Below are positions 48,009-57,755 of a stretch of 64,000 nucleotides of DNA, piece by piece. The stretch spans positions 434,001 through 498,000 of the forward strand of contig NZ_VELE01000001.1 in NCBI RefSeq assembly GCF_007681555.1, written 5' to 3'. The DNA comes from Kocuria salsicia. Lineage in GTDB: Bacteria > Actinomycetota > Actinomycetes > Actinomycetales > Micrococcaceae. Positions within the stretch are counted from its first letter, which is position 1. Each line of letters starts with the position of its first letter. A program made the position numbers and the translations under genes. The notes beneath the pieces were generated by a model. The model did no database searches. It saw only the letters and a list, made by a program, of their open reading frames with translations, and had not been told where the DNA came from.

Positions 48009-51000
48009 TTCCCAGCCTCCTCCGCCGGATTCGACCGCCGCGTCCGGCCGGGCCAGGTCTCGGAGCCCGGGCCCCGATCCGGGTCCTGATCCGAGCCAGG
48101 GACGCCCCTCTGGTAGAGGGACTCCACGATCCGCTCGAGCTCACGCTCCCCGGCGAGGTCGTGGGGACGGACCACCTCGTCCGCGGCCACGTAGTAGAAC
48201 GCGGCGGACACCCGTTCCAGGGGCACGTCCTGCAGCCTTGCGAAGGCCAGCCGGTACAGGGCCAGCTGCCCCGCCTTGCGCCGCAGGTCCCGTCCTCGCG
48301 GCACCCGGCCGGTCTTCCAGTCCACGAGCTCCCAGCCGTCCCCTGTGCGGAACACGGCGTCGATGCGGCCGCGCACGGTGAGCGAGCCCACCGGGGTCTC
48401 CACGGGGAGCTCGATCGCATAGGGCTGCAGGGTGGCCCACGGACTGCGCCGAAAGGTCTCCGTGAGACGGGGCAGGTCGAGGTCCTCGTCCACGTAGTCG
48501 TCCGAGCCGGGCAGCTCGTCGAGGTCGAAGATGGCCGTGTCCCCGAAGAAGTCCTCGACCCACGAGTGGAACGCGGTCCCCGCGCGGGCGGCGGTGCCCG
48601 GACGGCGCGGCATGGGCCGCCGCAGGGTGCTCACGAACTCCTCGGGGTCCGTGTCCATGGCCACCAGTGCGGAGGCTGACACGTGGGACGGCATGTGGAC
48701 GGTCCGCAGCTCGTCGGTGGCCTCACGACGCGCCAGCAGCAGCTCCGCCTCCCGCCGCCACCGGGTCACGAGATCTCCCGCGGGGCCGCACTCGAGATCC
48801 TGGTCCGTGAGGTCGCGCGTCGCGTCGAAGCCACCCTCGCGCACGGCACGGGCCGCGCCGTCCAACCGGGCGCGACGCCCCCGGTGCGCCGGCGGCAGCA
48901 CAGTCTCCGTGAGCTCCCCCTCTGCGTCCCGCGCGGTGCGCACGATCTCCGGGCCCTCGACGGGGTCGTAGGGCCACAGGGCGCTGACCCGGGTGTCCAG
49001 CTGCGGGTTGGCGGTACCGGGTTCCGGTTCCACCCACGGTCCGAGCTCGATACCTGCGCTGACCCCCTCTGCAAGCTCCCGCGCCTCGAGCAGGAACGGC
49101 GACGGGTCCTTCGCACCCTTGGAGGCCCCCCGGAAGACGCTCCCGGACAGTTCAAGGAGGGACTTGGCGCGCGTGAACGCGACGTAGGCGAGGCGCCTCT
49201 CCTCTGCCAGGTCGTGCTCCGAGACGTCCTCCAGGAACTCGGCGAAGGACTCCTCCAGCTCCCGCACGTCCTCGGTGCGCGCCTCCCACTGGGGCAGCTG
49301 GTGGGCGTCCCCACGCAGGGGCCACGGCAGCTTGGCCGCCTCCCCCGTCCACGCGGACGGGTTCTTGCTGGGGAAGTCGTCCCGGTTGAGCCCGGGCACG
49401 TGGACATGGTCCCACTCGAGCCCCTTGGAGGCGTGCACCGTGAGCAGCTGGACGGCGTCGTGCCGGGTGTGCGACGGCGGCAGCTCCAGACCGTTCTCCT
49501 CGTGGGAGGCCGCCTCCAGCCACTCGAGGAACGCCGGGACGTCGTGCGTGCGCGTGGTGGCCGTGAACTGTACGGCCTGGTCGTGGAAACCGTCCAGGTT
49601 CCGCCGAACGTGCACCGGATCCGTGTCCGGCAGGGCGGCGAGCTCCACGTCCAGGCCCAGGACCATCTCCACCTCGTGGAGCACACTGGTCAGTTCGTCT
49701 CCGAGCACCTGTCGCAGCTCCCGGACATCCTGGCGCAGCGCCCGCAGCCTTCGCATCCCCTCCGGGGTGATGCTGCGACCCCGCGGGGACACCCAGTCCT
49801 CGCGGGGCAGGGTCTCCAGGGCTTCGATCAGGCTCGCCCGGTCCACGATGTCCGCCATGACGACCGTCTCCTCGGCTGCGTCGGTCCCACCCGGTGCGTG
49901 CCCACCCGGTGCGTGCTCACCCGTGGCGTTCCCGCCCGTGATGTCCCCGGCGGGACCGCCGTCGGCGCGGGTGGGATCGTCGGTCTCGCCCCGGGCCGCG
50001 CGCTCGTGGCCTCGTTCGAGCGCCGCGGCCCAGTCGCCGAGGGCCGCGAGGTCCCGGGTGCCGAGCCGCCAGCGGGCGCCGGTCAGCAGCCGGGCGAGCG
50101 CGTCCGAGCGGCCCGGATCCGTGAGCACGTACAGCATGGCGACGACGTCGCCGACCTCCGGGGTGTCCAGCAGCCCGCCCAGGCCCACCACCTCGTAGGG
50201 GATGTCCAGCGCCTCGAGCTCCAGGCGCAGGGGCTCGAACTGGGCCCGACGGCGGCACAGCACCGCCATGGTGGGCATCTCCTCGAGGGGCTGGCCCTTG
50301 TGCGCAGCACGCTGTTCGTGGATGCGGCCGGCGACCTCCCGAGCCTCCTCCGTGTCCGTGAGGAACCTGCTGACCCGGACCCTGCCCCGCACCGCGCCCG
50401 GGGCGGGGTCGAGTGCGGGGACCTCCACGGTGGCGGCCGAGCGGCTCCACGGCGGGGGTGTGCGCAGGGGCTGGGCCACGGTGTTGGCCACGTCCAGCAC
50501 CGAGAGACTGTTGCGCCACGCGGTGGTGAGGAAACTGGTGTCCGCGAACTGTGCCGGGTCCTCCTCGGAGGCCCCTCTGCGCGGGAAGTTCTCCACGAAG
50601 CTGAACAGCTGCCCGGAGGACGCGCCACGGAACCCGTAGATCGACTGCTGCGGGTCCCCCACCGCCATGACGCAGTGCCCCTCCCCGAACAGCCCGGCGA
50701 ACAGGGCGAGCTGGGCGTGGGATGTGTCCTGGAACTCGTCCAGGAGGACCACGCGGAAACGGTCCCGCTCGACGGCGCGGGCCTGGGGGTCCACCTGCAC
50801 GATCCGGGCGGCCAGGGCGAGCAGGTCCCCGTAGTCCAGTGCGGAGTCGACTCGCTTCACGGCGTGGAAGCGCTCCACGAGCTCGGCGAGGACCTCCGTC
50901 TGCTCCATTCGGGCCAGTGCGTCGTTGACCTTGCCCCCGGGGCTGCGCTTGCGGCCGGCAGGGGGAGCGCCCTGGCAGCGCAGCCGCAGGTTGTGGACGT

Positions 51001-51607
51001 ACTCGCGCACGCGGTGGGCGTCCACCAGGTGCTCGGACGCCTCGGAGGCGAGCTTCATCAGTCCCGTGGTGAGTGTGGAGGCCGCCGGAACCTTTGCGGG
51101 CAGGGGCCCGTCCCAGCCCTGGACGAGGTCGTGGGCCAGCTGCCATGCCTGGGCCTGCCCGAGCAGCACGGTGTCCGACTCCACGCCGAGTCTCAGGCCG
51201 TAGCTGCGCACCAGGGAGTTCGCGTAGGAGTGGTAGGTGCTCACGGTGGGCTCCTGAACGGCCTCCGGGGCGTCGTCCCCGTCGTCCGGCTCGGTGATCA
51301 GCCCCGTGGCGCGCAGCTTGCGCAACTTGTGGTTGATCCGCTGGGAGAGCTCGCCGGCGGCCTTGCGGGTGAACGTGACGCCGAGGATCTCCTCCGGCTG
51401 CGCGAGCTCGTTGGCCACGAGCCACGCCACGCGGTCCGACATGGTGGTCGTCTTGCCCGACCCCGCTCCCGCCACCACCAGCCGGGGCGTCAGCGGCGAG
51501 GAGATCACCGTCGACTGCTGCTCGGTGGGCGGGTGCTCCCCCAGCGCCTCGGCGATCTGCTCCGGCGAGTACCGGACCTTTTCCTCAAAGTTCTGCTGCA
51601 CGGTCAC
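48005..51607 (-). CDS. adnB: AdnB-like helicase-nuclease subunit
   Basis: AdnAB resects DNA double-strand breaks in actinobacteria. The 1200-residue product has an intact UvrD-type motor (Walker A GAGSGKT 47-53, LLDEFQD, GDPQQSIYGF, YVAFTRAK) and a C-terminal RecB-type nuclease with the D-x-K pair in LVDWKTGR near residue 1105. The GTG start overlaps the adnA stop (GTGA). The order adnA-adnB matches mycobacteria. A longer frame antisense to nothing useful (to 52990) was rejected because it runs across adnA. Confidence 0.92.
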   Translation of the reverse strand: MTVQQNFEEKVRYSPEQIAEALGEHPPTEQQSTVISSPLTPRLVVAGAGSGKTTTMSDRVAWLVANELAQPEEILGVTFTRKAAGELSQRINHKLRKLRATGLITEPDDGDDAPEAVQEPTVSTYHSYANSLVRSYGLRLGVESDTVLLGQAQAWQLAHDLVQGWDGPLPAKVPAASTLTTGLMKLASEASEHLVDAHRVREYVHNLRLRCQGAPPAGRKRSPGGKVNDALARMEQTEVLAELVERFHAVKRVDSALDYGDLLALAARIVQVDPQARAVERDRFRVVLLDEFQDTSHAQLALFAGLFGEGHCVMAVGDPQQSIYGFRGASSGQLFSFVENFPRRGASEEDPAQFADTSFLTTAWRNSLSVLDVANTVAQPLRTPPPWSRSAATVEVPALDPAPGAVRGRVRVSRFLTDTEEAREVAGRIHEQRAAHKGQPLEEMPTMAVLCRRRAQFEPLRLELEALDIPYEVVGLGGLLDTPEVGDVVAMLYVLTDPGRSDALARLLTGARWRLGTRDLAALGDWAAALERGHERAARGETDDPTRADGGPAGDITGGNATGEHAPGGHAPGGTDAAEETVVMADIVDRASLIEALETLPREDWVSPRGRSITPEGMRRLRALRQDVRELRQVLGDELTSVLHEVEMVLGLDVELAALPDTDPVHVRRNLDGFHDQAVQFTATTRTHDVPAFLEWLEAASHEENGLELPPSHTRHDAVQLLTVHASKGLEWDHVHVPGLNRDDFPSKNPSAWTGEAAKLPWPLRGDAHQLPQWEARTEDVRELEESFAEFLEDVSEHDLAEERRLAYVAFTRAKSLLELSGSVFRGASKGAKDPSPFLLEARELAEGVSAGIELGPWVEPEPGTANPQLDTRVSALWPYDPVEGPEIVRTARDAEGELTETVLPPAHRGRRARLDGAARAVREGGFDATRDLTDQDLECGPAGDLVTRWRREAELLLARREATDELRTVHMPSHVSASALVAMDTDPEEFVSTLRRPMPRRPGTAARAGTAFHSWVEDFFGDTAIFDLDELPGSDDYVDEDLDLPRLTETFRRSPWATLQPYAIELPVETPVGSLTVRGRIDAVFRTGDGWELVDWKTGRVPRGRDLRRKAGQLALYRLAFARLQDVPLERVSAAFYYVAADEVVRPHDLAGERELERIVESLYQRGVPGSDQDPDRGPGSETWPGRTRRSNPAEEAGN

Positions 51608-54600
51608 TTCTCCGTCACCTGTCTCCCCTGTGCGCACAGCGGGCACACCCACGGCACCGAGCACCGGATGCCGAACCCGGACTCCTGGGCCGCCGTGTGG
51701 CGCGCTTCGAACCGGGTTCCCGCCACCAGTGCGGCGGCCCGGGTGATGAGTTCCCTCGCCCAGCTCTGCTCCTCGTCCAGCGGCTCCTGCACCTGGACGC
51801 CCGGGGTCTTCGTGGCGTCCCCGAGCTGGACCAGCAGGGCACCACCAGGCTGGGCGAGCACGACTCCCTCGGGCAGCTCGATCCGCTCGGGCCGGTGCGC
51901 CTCGTGCAGGTCCTCGGCGCGGCTGAGCTCTGCCATGGCCTGCCCGGCCCCGGCCTGCAGCGCCACCTGGTACGCCGCGAGTTGGGGGTGCTCGGGGAGG
52001 TCCTCCTTGGAGGGCTTCGAGCGGCCCGTCTTCAGGTCCACCACCACATGGCGTCCGTGGGCGTCGACCTCGAGACGGTCCACCCGACCCGTGAGCAGCG
52101 CATCCCTGGCGGCGTCCCGCACGAGCACCTCGAAGCTTCCCTCCACGCCCACCAGCCGCCGTCCGTGCTTGCCACCCATGTCCCGGGCGTACTGGGCGAA
52201 CTTGCGGAGCATCTCCTCCGCGCGCTCGAGCTCCTGCGCGCCCGTCCACCCGGCGGGCATGCCGAGCGCGGGCCAGCGGCGTCGCAGTTCGGCCACCAGT
52301 TCCGTGGCGTCCGCCTCCGGCATGTTCTCGGCGATGTCGTGGACCAGGGTGCCCAGGCTGCGGCTGAGGTCCGTGACCTCGGTGGCCCGGGCCTCGGCGA
52401 CGAACCAGTCGAGTGGTGAACGGTGGATCGTCTCGATCTTGGACGGCGAGACACGCACCGCCTCCTCGGCGTCGAACAGTGCTTCCTCGCTGGAGAGCGG
52501 GGCGTGGCCCCACCACTCGTCGGGGGCCGCCCCGCGCACCGGTTGCGCCGCGGTGGCGAAATCGTGCAGCAGCCGAGCCGCTGCCTCCCGCTCGTGCTCG
52601 TCGGAGGCGCCGCTGGTCAGGGTGCGGCGCAGGGTGCCCGTGAGCTGCCGCAGGGTGAGGGGTTCGGGTGCGGTGAGGTGCTCGACGACCATCCCGGTGT
52701 CCTGTCCCTCGTTCCCTACCACCAGGTTCACGAACTCGGAGGGCTGCTCGTCCTGCGAGGCCACGGCAGTGACCACGAGACTCTCCCCCGCCCGGGAGAC
52801 GGCGGTCGAGAACTGGCGCAGCTCGTCGAAGCGCACCTGCCGCAGCCGGTCCACCACCCCTAGCCGCAGGGCCTGCTCCGGCCCGTGGTCCAGCGCGTCC
52901 GTGAGGACGTCCGTGCCGAGCAGCTGCCCGCGCAGTGCCGTGTTGGGCCACACGCCCTGCTGCACGCCAGCCACCACCACGTGCTTCCACTCCCGTCCCG
53001 CGGACCCCGCCGGTGTCATCACCGCCACGTTGTCCTCAGCGGGCGCGCGCGCGGCGAGGGTGTCCATGGGCAGCTCCTGGTGGTCCATGTACTCCATGAA
53101 CGCACGCGCCGTGGCGCCGGGAACCTGGTCCACGAAGCGCTCGGCGGCCTCGAACAGGCCGACAACGGCGTCCAGGTCCCGGTCCGCGCGCACCGACTCC
53201 GCTCCACCGGCCAGGGCACGACGGCGCCATCTCGGGGCAACGCCCGAGGCCTCCCACAGGGCCCACAGAACGGACTCCGCCGTGGCCCCCGGTTCCTGGA
53301 GCGCGTTCTGGCCCTCCAGCAGCATGTCCGCGACACGGGCGGCAGCGTCCGAGCGGACCTCCGCGAGTTCGAGGAGCACCCCGTCCGTGAGGGCCTGCAC
53401 CAGGAGGACGTCGCTCGTGCGGCCACCGCCCGTGCGCAGCTCGTAGCCGCGCAGCTTCTGGCGGATCCGGCGGACCTCCATGGGTGAGGCGCCGCCGATC
53501 CGCGAGGTCAGCAGGGAGACGGCCGCGGTGGCAGTGAGCATGGTGCCGCGCTCGTCACGGTCCAGGTCCCCGGCGGCGTCTGTCCCGTCCCCGGTCTCTG
53601 TGTCTGTTGCTGTCTCAGCCGCACCGTCCGTCGCGTTCCTCAACGCGTCCTGGGGCCCGACGCCGCGGTCCTGCGCCGCCAGCAGGATGCGCAGGGCGTT
53701 GAGCAGGGGGATCACGGCGGGCTCGTCCCGCAGCGGCGTCTCCGCCGCGGAGGTGGTGGTGGGGACTCCCAATGCGGCGAGCTGACGGGTGAGCCCGGAT
53801 AGCTGGGAGCCGCTGCGGACCACCACGGCCATCTCCCGGTACGGCACACCGTCCAGCACATGCAGCCGCAGGAAGTGGTCCGCACACCAGCGTGCCTGGG
53901 CGGTCGGCGACTCGAAGAGCGCCACCCGCACCGAGCCCACGCGGGCATCCTCACCCTCGGTCTCCGGCGGCGCGGGCGAGCGGTCGGTGCGGGCACCCGC
54001 CACGACGGACACCGCGCGCGCGACCCGCTGCCATGCCAGGTTCACCTGCCGCGGCATGCGGTGGCTCGTGCCGAGGTGCAGCCGTTGCAGGGGGTGGGCC
54101 GCAGTGGCCACCCGTTCCTCCAGGGTGCGCAACAGGTCCGGACGGGCGCCGCGGAATCCCTGCACTGTGGTGTCAGGATCCGCCGTGTAGACGGCGTCCC
54201 GGCCGCGCGTGAGCACACCGATGAGCCGGTGGGCCGAGGGGGTGGCCTCCTGGAGGTCGTCCACCAGCACGGCATCCAGCCGTTGCTGCTCCCGGGCGAG
54301 GAACTCGGGATTCTCCTCCAGGACGCCCGCGGCCCGGTCCACGAGCTCTGAGGGGTCGAACGCGTTCGGCATCCGCAGGGCCCGGATCTGCTGGTACTCG
54401 GCTCGGAACGCCGCGGCAGTGCGCCACTCCGGATGGCCGAGGGGCTCGGCCCAGGCCGCGAGCTGCTCAGGCGCCACACGGTACTCGTTCATCCGGTCGA
54501 AGAGCTCCCGCAGCTGCCCACGGAACCCCCGCGTGCCCAAGGCCTGGTCCAGTTCCGGGGGCCACACGACCGCGCCCCCGTACCCGGCCTCGTGGCCGCG

Positions 54601-55041
54601 CATCATCTCCGCGAGGAAGGCATCCTGCTCGGGCCCGGAGAGCAGGACGGGGGCGGTGGCGACCCCCGGGAGCAGTCCCTCGGCCAGCGCGCGCCGCAGG
54701 ACGTCGAACGCGTAGGCCTGCCAGGCCCGCACGAGCGGCGTGCTGATGGTCGCTGCGGCCCGGCTGCTGACGAGGTCCCGCAGCGTGGCGGCGGTCTCCC
54801 GCGACGGCGTGAGCACGAGGATGCGCTGGGGATCCGCGCCAGCGGCGATGCGCCGCACCACGCCCTCGACCGTGACGGTGCTGCGACCCGTTCCCGGGGC
54901 GCCGAGGACCAGCACGGGACCGTGGCCGGGCGGCAGGTCCGCAACCCTCTCCTGAGCCGGGTCCAGCACCGCGGGGGCCTGGGCCGAGCCCAGTCCGCGC
55001 GGCGGCAGGACGCGCCAGGACGCTTCACGCTGCGTTTGCAT
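51604..55041 (-). CDS. adnA: AdnA-like helicase-nuclease subunit with altered P-loop
   Basis: The 1145-residue product has the overall UvrD/RecB layout. Its Walker A reads GAPGTGRS (47-54) with Arg53 in place of lysine, and its Walker B-like motif reads LVDDLQE instead of DExQD, so this motor is probably weak or inactive. The nuclease domain is intact (VVVDLKTGRSKP). In mycobacteria the AdnB motor drives translocation, which fits. ATG 55041 is used; 55074 and 55080 are alternatives. It is divergent from the exonuclease gene. Confidence 0.88.
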   Translation of the reverse strand: MQTQREASWRVLPPRGLGSAQAPAVLDPAQERVADLPPGHGPVLVLGAPGTGRSTVTVEGVVRRIAAGADPQRILVLTPSRETAATLRDLVSSRAAATISTPLVRAWQAYAFDVLRRALAEGLLPGVATAPVLLSGPEQDAFLAEMMRGHEAGYGGAVVWPPELDQALGTRGFRGQLRELFDRMNEYRVAPEQLAAWAEPLGHPEWRTAAAFRAEYQQIRALRMPNAFDPSELVDRAAGVLEENPEFLAREQQRLDAVLVDDLQEATPSAHRLIGVLTRGRDAVYTADPDTTVQGFRGARPDLLRTLEERVATAAHPLQRLHLGTSHRMPRQVNLAWQRVARAVSVVAGARTDRSPAPPETEGEDARVGSVRVALFESPTAQARWCADHFLRLHVLDGVPYREMAVVVRSGSQLSGLTRQLAALGVPTTTSAAETPLRDEPAVIPLLNALRILLAAQDRGVGPQDALRNATDGAAETATDTETGDGTDAAGDLDRDERGTMLTATAAVSLLTSRIGGASPMEVRRIRQKLRGYELRTGGGRTSDVLLVQALTDGVLLELAEVRSDAAARVADMLLEGQNALQEPGATAESVLWALWEASGVAPRWRRRALAGGAESVRADRDLDAVVGLFEAAERFVDQVPGATARAFMEYMDHQELPMDTLAARAPAEDNVAVMTPAGSAGREWKHVVVAGVQQGVWPNTALRGQLLGTDVLTDALDHGPEQALRLGVVDRLRQVRFDELRQFSTAVSRAGESLVVTAVASQDEQPSEFVNLVVGNEGQDTGMVVEHLTAPEPLTLRQLTGTLRRTLTSGASDEHEREAAARLLHDFATAAQPVRGAAPDEWWGHAPLSSEEALFDAEEAVRVSPSKIETIHRSPLDWFVAEARATEVTDLSRSLGTLVHDIAENMPEADATELVAELRRRWPALGMPAGWTGAQELERAEEMLRKFAQYARDMGGKHGRRLVGVEGSFEVLVRDAARDALLTGRVDRLEVDAHGRHVVVDLKTGRSKPSKEDLPEHPQLAAYQVALQAGAGQAMAELSRAEDLHEAHRPERIELPEGVVLAQPGGALLVQLGDATKTPGVQVQEPLDEEQSWARELITRAAALVAGTRFEARHTAAQESGFGIRCSVPWVCPLCAQGRQVTEK

Positions 55042-55095
55042 GACCACATCAGACCACGGCGTTCCGACACTCATAAGCATGTCGGCGGCTCCCGG

Positions 55096-55101
55096 TACCG
55101 T
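55096..55101 (+). promoter_or_regulatory. -10 element for a leaderless exonuclease transcript
   Basis: TACCGT is followed by six bases and the ATG at 55108. The spacer GAGGTC is partly ribosome-binding-site-like, so a short leader is also possible. Confidence 0.4.
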
Positions 55102-55107
55102 GAGGTC

Positions 55108-56106
55108 ATGGCTTCCGCGCACCGTCCCGAGGACTCCGACCAGCCCGCGCTCTTCGACGCGCCCACGCCGCCGGCCGGCGCCGGTGACCCGGCCCCGGAA
55201 CCGGCGCTCCCTGGCCAGCCCGCCCTGTTCGAGGCACCGCACGTCAACTCCCCGCAGGTGGACGCCGCGCCGACGGCTCCCGCAGAACCGCCCCGGGACC
55301 TGGCGCCGCACGGCACCGCCGCGCCCGACGTCGTCGGCTCCCCGCAGCCGCCCGCCACGGGCGCACCGCTCAGTGGCGCCGCCGTGAACCCGCTCGAGGG
55401 CACCCTCGTGGACCCAGATTCGTCGTGGACCGACGGTCCCCGCGCGTGCTTCGACCTGGAGACCACCGGCCGGGACCCGCAGCAGGCGCGTATCGTGACG
55501 GCTTCCGTGGTGCTGGTCTCGCCCTCCGGGGACGTGCTGCGGGAGTGGGAGTGGCTTGCGGACCCCGAGGTCGAGATCCCCGAGGAGGCCGCAGCGGTGC
55601 ACGGCGTGAGCACCGAGCGCGCCCGCGCGGAGGGCCGCCCCGCCGCGGAGGTCACCGCGGAGCTCGACGACGTCCTCGCCGGGCTCTGGGACCACGGTGT
55701 GCCGGTGCTCGCCTTCAACGCCGCCTACGACCTCACGGTCCTCGCGCGTGAGAACGAACGCCACGGCCTCACCGCGCCCGCACCGCTGCCCGTGCTCGAC
55801 CCGTTCGTTCTCAACAAGCAGGTGCACCGCTATCGCCGCGGCAAGCGCACCCTGGGCGCGCTGTGCGAGGAGTACGGCGTGGTGCTCGACGCCGCCCACA
55901 CCTCCGCCGCGGACGCCCTCGCCACCGAGCGCCTCGCCACCGCGCTCGCCACGCGCTTCGCCGAGCTGCGCCAGCCCGCCGCCCGGCTGCACGAGCAGCA
56001 GATCGGGTGGGCCGCCGAGCAGGCCGCCTCCCTGCAGGAGTACTTCCGGCGCAAGGATCCAGCCGCCGTGGTGGACGGCACCTGGCCCGTGCACCCGCGC
56101 CCCTGA
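55108..56106 (+). CDS. DEDDh 3'-5' exonuclease with clamp-binding-like tail
   Basis: The 332-residue product has a disordered N-terminus (1-105) and a DnaQ-like exonuclease domain with Asp116-Glu118 (FDLETTG), NAAYD, and His-Asp in HTSAADAL. The tail carries QPALF at 12-16 and 37-41, which fits the beta-clamp-binding pattern QxxLF. This suggests a proofreading or repair exonuclease. It is divergent from adnA. Confidence 0.88.
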   Translation: MASAHRPEDSDQPALFDAPTPPAGAGDPAPEPALPGQPALFEAPHVNSPQVDAAPTAPAEPPRDLAPHGTAAPDVVGSPQPPATGAPLSGAAVNPLEGTLVDPDSSWTDGPRACFDLETTGRDPQQARIVTASVVLVSPSGDVLREWEWLADPEVEIPEEAAAVHGVSTERARAEGRPAAEVTAELDDVLAGLWDHGVPVLAFNAAYDLTVLARENERHGLTAPAPLPVLDPFVLNKQVHRYRRGKRTLGALCEEYGVVLDAAHTSAADALATERLATALATRFAELRQPAARLHEQQIGWAAEQAASLQEYFRRKDPAAVVDGTWPVHPRP

Positions 56107-56238
56107 CGTCCTCCGCCCCGCGCACCCGCGCCCTGGTCACGGCCGCGCCGAGTCGCCCGCGCCTCTGGGCACCTCCGCTCCGAGCACCCTGGTGACCCCG
56201 CTGCCCGCTGACCCGCTGGCTCAGACGGCCCCGCTGCC

Positions 56239-56270
56239 CTGCCGACCTGCCGACCTGCCGACCTGCCGAG
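56239..56270. repeat. Four 8-bp tandem repeats CTGCCGAC
   Basis: Three exact copies and one CTGCCGAG lie between the exonuclease stop and the hemL terminator. Confidence 0.8.
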
Positions 56271-56275
56271 AGAAA

Positions 56276-56310
56276 AACGGCGCGGCACCCCGTGAAGGGG
56301 CCGCGCCGTT
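56276..56310 (-). terminator. Intrinsic terminator of the heme operon
   Basis: On the minus strand a ten-base-pair GC stem (AACGGCGCGG/CCGCGCCGTT) with an inner CCCC/GGGG stem is followed by TTTTTCTCTC. It is the clearest intrinsic terminator in the window, 46 bases after the hemL stop. Confidence 0.85.
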
Positions 56311-56355
56311 GTCACATCCTCGCGGCCACCGTGTGCGGCGGCCCGGGGTGCCCGC

Positions 56356-57675
56356 TCAGTCCTGCGGCGGCTGCGCGGAGGCAGCGGCCTCCGCGGCGGT
56401 GGGCAGTGCCGAGAGGATCCGCTCCATCGCCGAGTCGTCGTGGGCCGCGGAGAGGAACCAGGCTTCGAAGACCGAGGGCGGGAGGTAGACCCCGGCATCG
56501 AGCATCGCGTGGAAGAACGGGGTATAGCGGAAGCTCTCCTGCGCCTTGGCGTCCGCGTAGTCGTGCACGCCGTGCTCGCGGGTGCCGAACGCCACGGAGA
56601 AGAGGTTGCCCGCCTCCTGGAGCGAGTAGTCGAGCCCGGCGGCGTCGAACGCCTCGCGCAGCCCGGCGCGCAGCTGCTCCGAGCGCCGGTTGATGGTCTG
56701 GTACGCGATCCGGTCCGCGAGCTTCAGGGTGGCGAGGCCCGCGGCCATGGCCACGGGGTTCCCGGACAGCGTGCCCGCCTGGTAGACGGGACCCGTGGGC
56801 GCCAGGTGCTCCATGATCTCTCGGCGTCCGCCGAGTGCGGCAGTGGGCAGTCCCCCGCCGATGACCTTGCCGAACGTGAAGAGGTCCGGGGCCCAGTCCT
56901 CGCCGTGCTCGTTGCTCAGTCCCCAGTAGCCGGCCTCGTGCACACGGAAGCCCGTGAGGACCTCGTCGAGGATCATCAGGGCGCCGTTGTCCTGCGTGAG
57001 ACGCCGGATCTGAGCGTTGAACTCGTTCGCCGGGGTGACCACGCCCATGTTGCAGGGGGCGGCCTCGGTGATGACGGCGGCGATCTCTCCCGGGTGCTCG
57101 GCGAAGACGGCCTCGAGGGCGGCGAGATCGTTGTAGGGCACCACGAGCGTCTGGGCGGCCGTGGCGGCCGTGACTCCGGCGGAACCGGGCAGGGCGAGGG
57201 TGGCCACCCCGGAACCGGCCTCGGAGAGCAGGGAGTCCACGTGGCCGTGGTAGCAGCCGGCGAACTTCACCACGAGGTCCCGCCCGGTGTAGCCACGGGC
57301 CAGGCGCAGGGCCGTCATGGTGGCCTCCGTGCCCGTGGAGACCATGCGGATCTCCTCCAGAGGTGCCACGCGGTCCACCACGAGCTCCGCGAGCTCGGTC
57401 TCCCCGCGGGTCGAGGCACCGAAGCCCAGCCCACGCTCCACGGCCTCGTGCACGGCCTCGGTCACCACGGGGTGGGCGTGGCCCAGCAGGGCGGGACCCC
57501 ACGAGCACACGAGATCCACGTACTCCCGGCCGTCCACGTCCGTGAGGTAGGGGCCCTTTGCTGCGGCGATGAACGGCGGGGTGCCGCCCACCGAGTTGAA
57601 CGCGCGCACGGGGGAGTTCACTCCCCCGGGCATCACCCGACGGGCGCGGTCGAACAGTTCTTGCGAAACACTCAT
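56356..57675 (-). CDS. hemL: Glutamate-1-semialdehyde 2,1-aminomutase
   Basis: HemL makes 5-aminolevulinate by PLP-dependent amino transfer. The 439-residue product has the PLP lysine Lys270 in [17 protein letters not shown] (112-118) and the start [22 protein letters not shown] of the family, divided around residue 14. A short hairpin (57697-57713) and AAAGGA lie in front of the gene. It is the last gene of the heme cluster, 80 bases after hemB. Confidence 0.96.
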   Translation of the reverse strand: MSVSQELFDRARRVMPGGVNSPVRAFNSVGGTPPFIAAAKGPYLTDVDGREYVDLVCSWGPALLGHAHPVVTEAVHEAVERGLGFGASTRGETELAELVVDRVAPLEEIRMVSTGTEATMTALRLARGYTGRDLVVKFAGCYHGHVDSLLSEAGSGVATLALPGSAGVTAATAAQTLVVPYNDLAALEAVFAEHPGEIAAVITEAAPCNMGVVTPANEFNAQIRRLTQDNGALMILDEVLTGFRVHEAGYWGLSNEHGEDWAPDLFTFGKVIGGGLPTAALGGRREIMEHLAPTGPVYQAGTLSGNPVAMAAGLATLKLADRIAYQTINRRSEQLRAGLREAFDAAGLDYSLQEAGNLFSVAFGTREHGVHDYADAKAQESFRYTPFFHAMLDAGVYLPPSVFEAWFLSAAHDDSAMERILSALPTAAEAAASAQPPQD

Positions 57676-57755
57676 GAGATCACTTCATTCCTTTCGCCGG
57701 GAGCGGCTCCCGGGGACACCGTGGCGCGGCAGACCCACGCGCGGCGCTCGTGCGT

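Noticed and set aside
52000-52990. N-terminal extension of adnB across adnA
   Set aside because: The extension lies in another frame of adnA and has no helicase motifs; the GTG at 51607 is coupled to the adnA stop.
48683-53446. Open frame of 1587 codons on the plus strand
   Set aside because: It runs antisense to adnB and adnA, has no recognisable domain and has the composition expected for the complement of a high-G+C gene.
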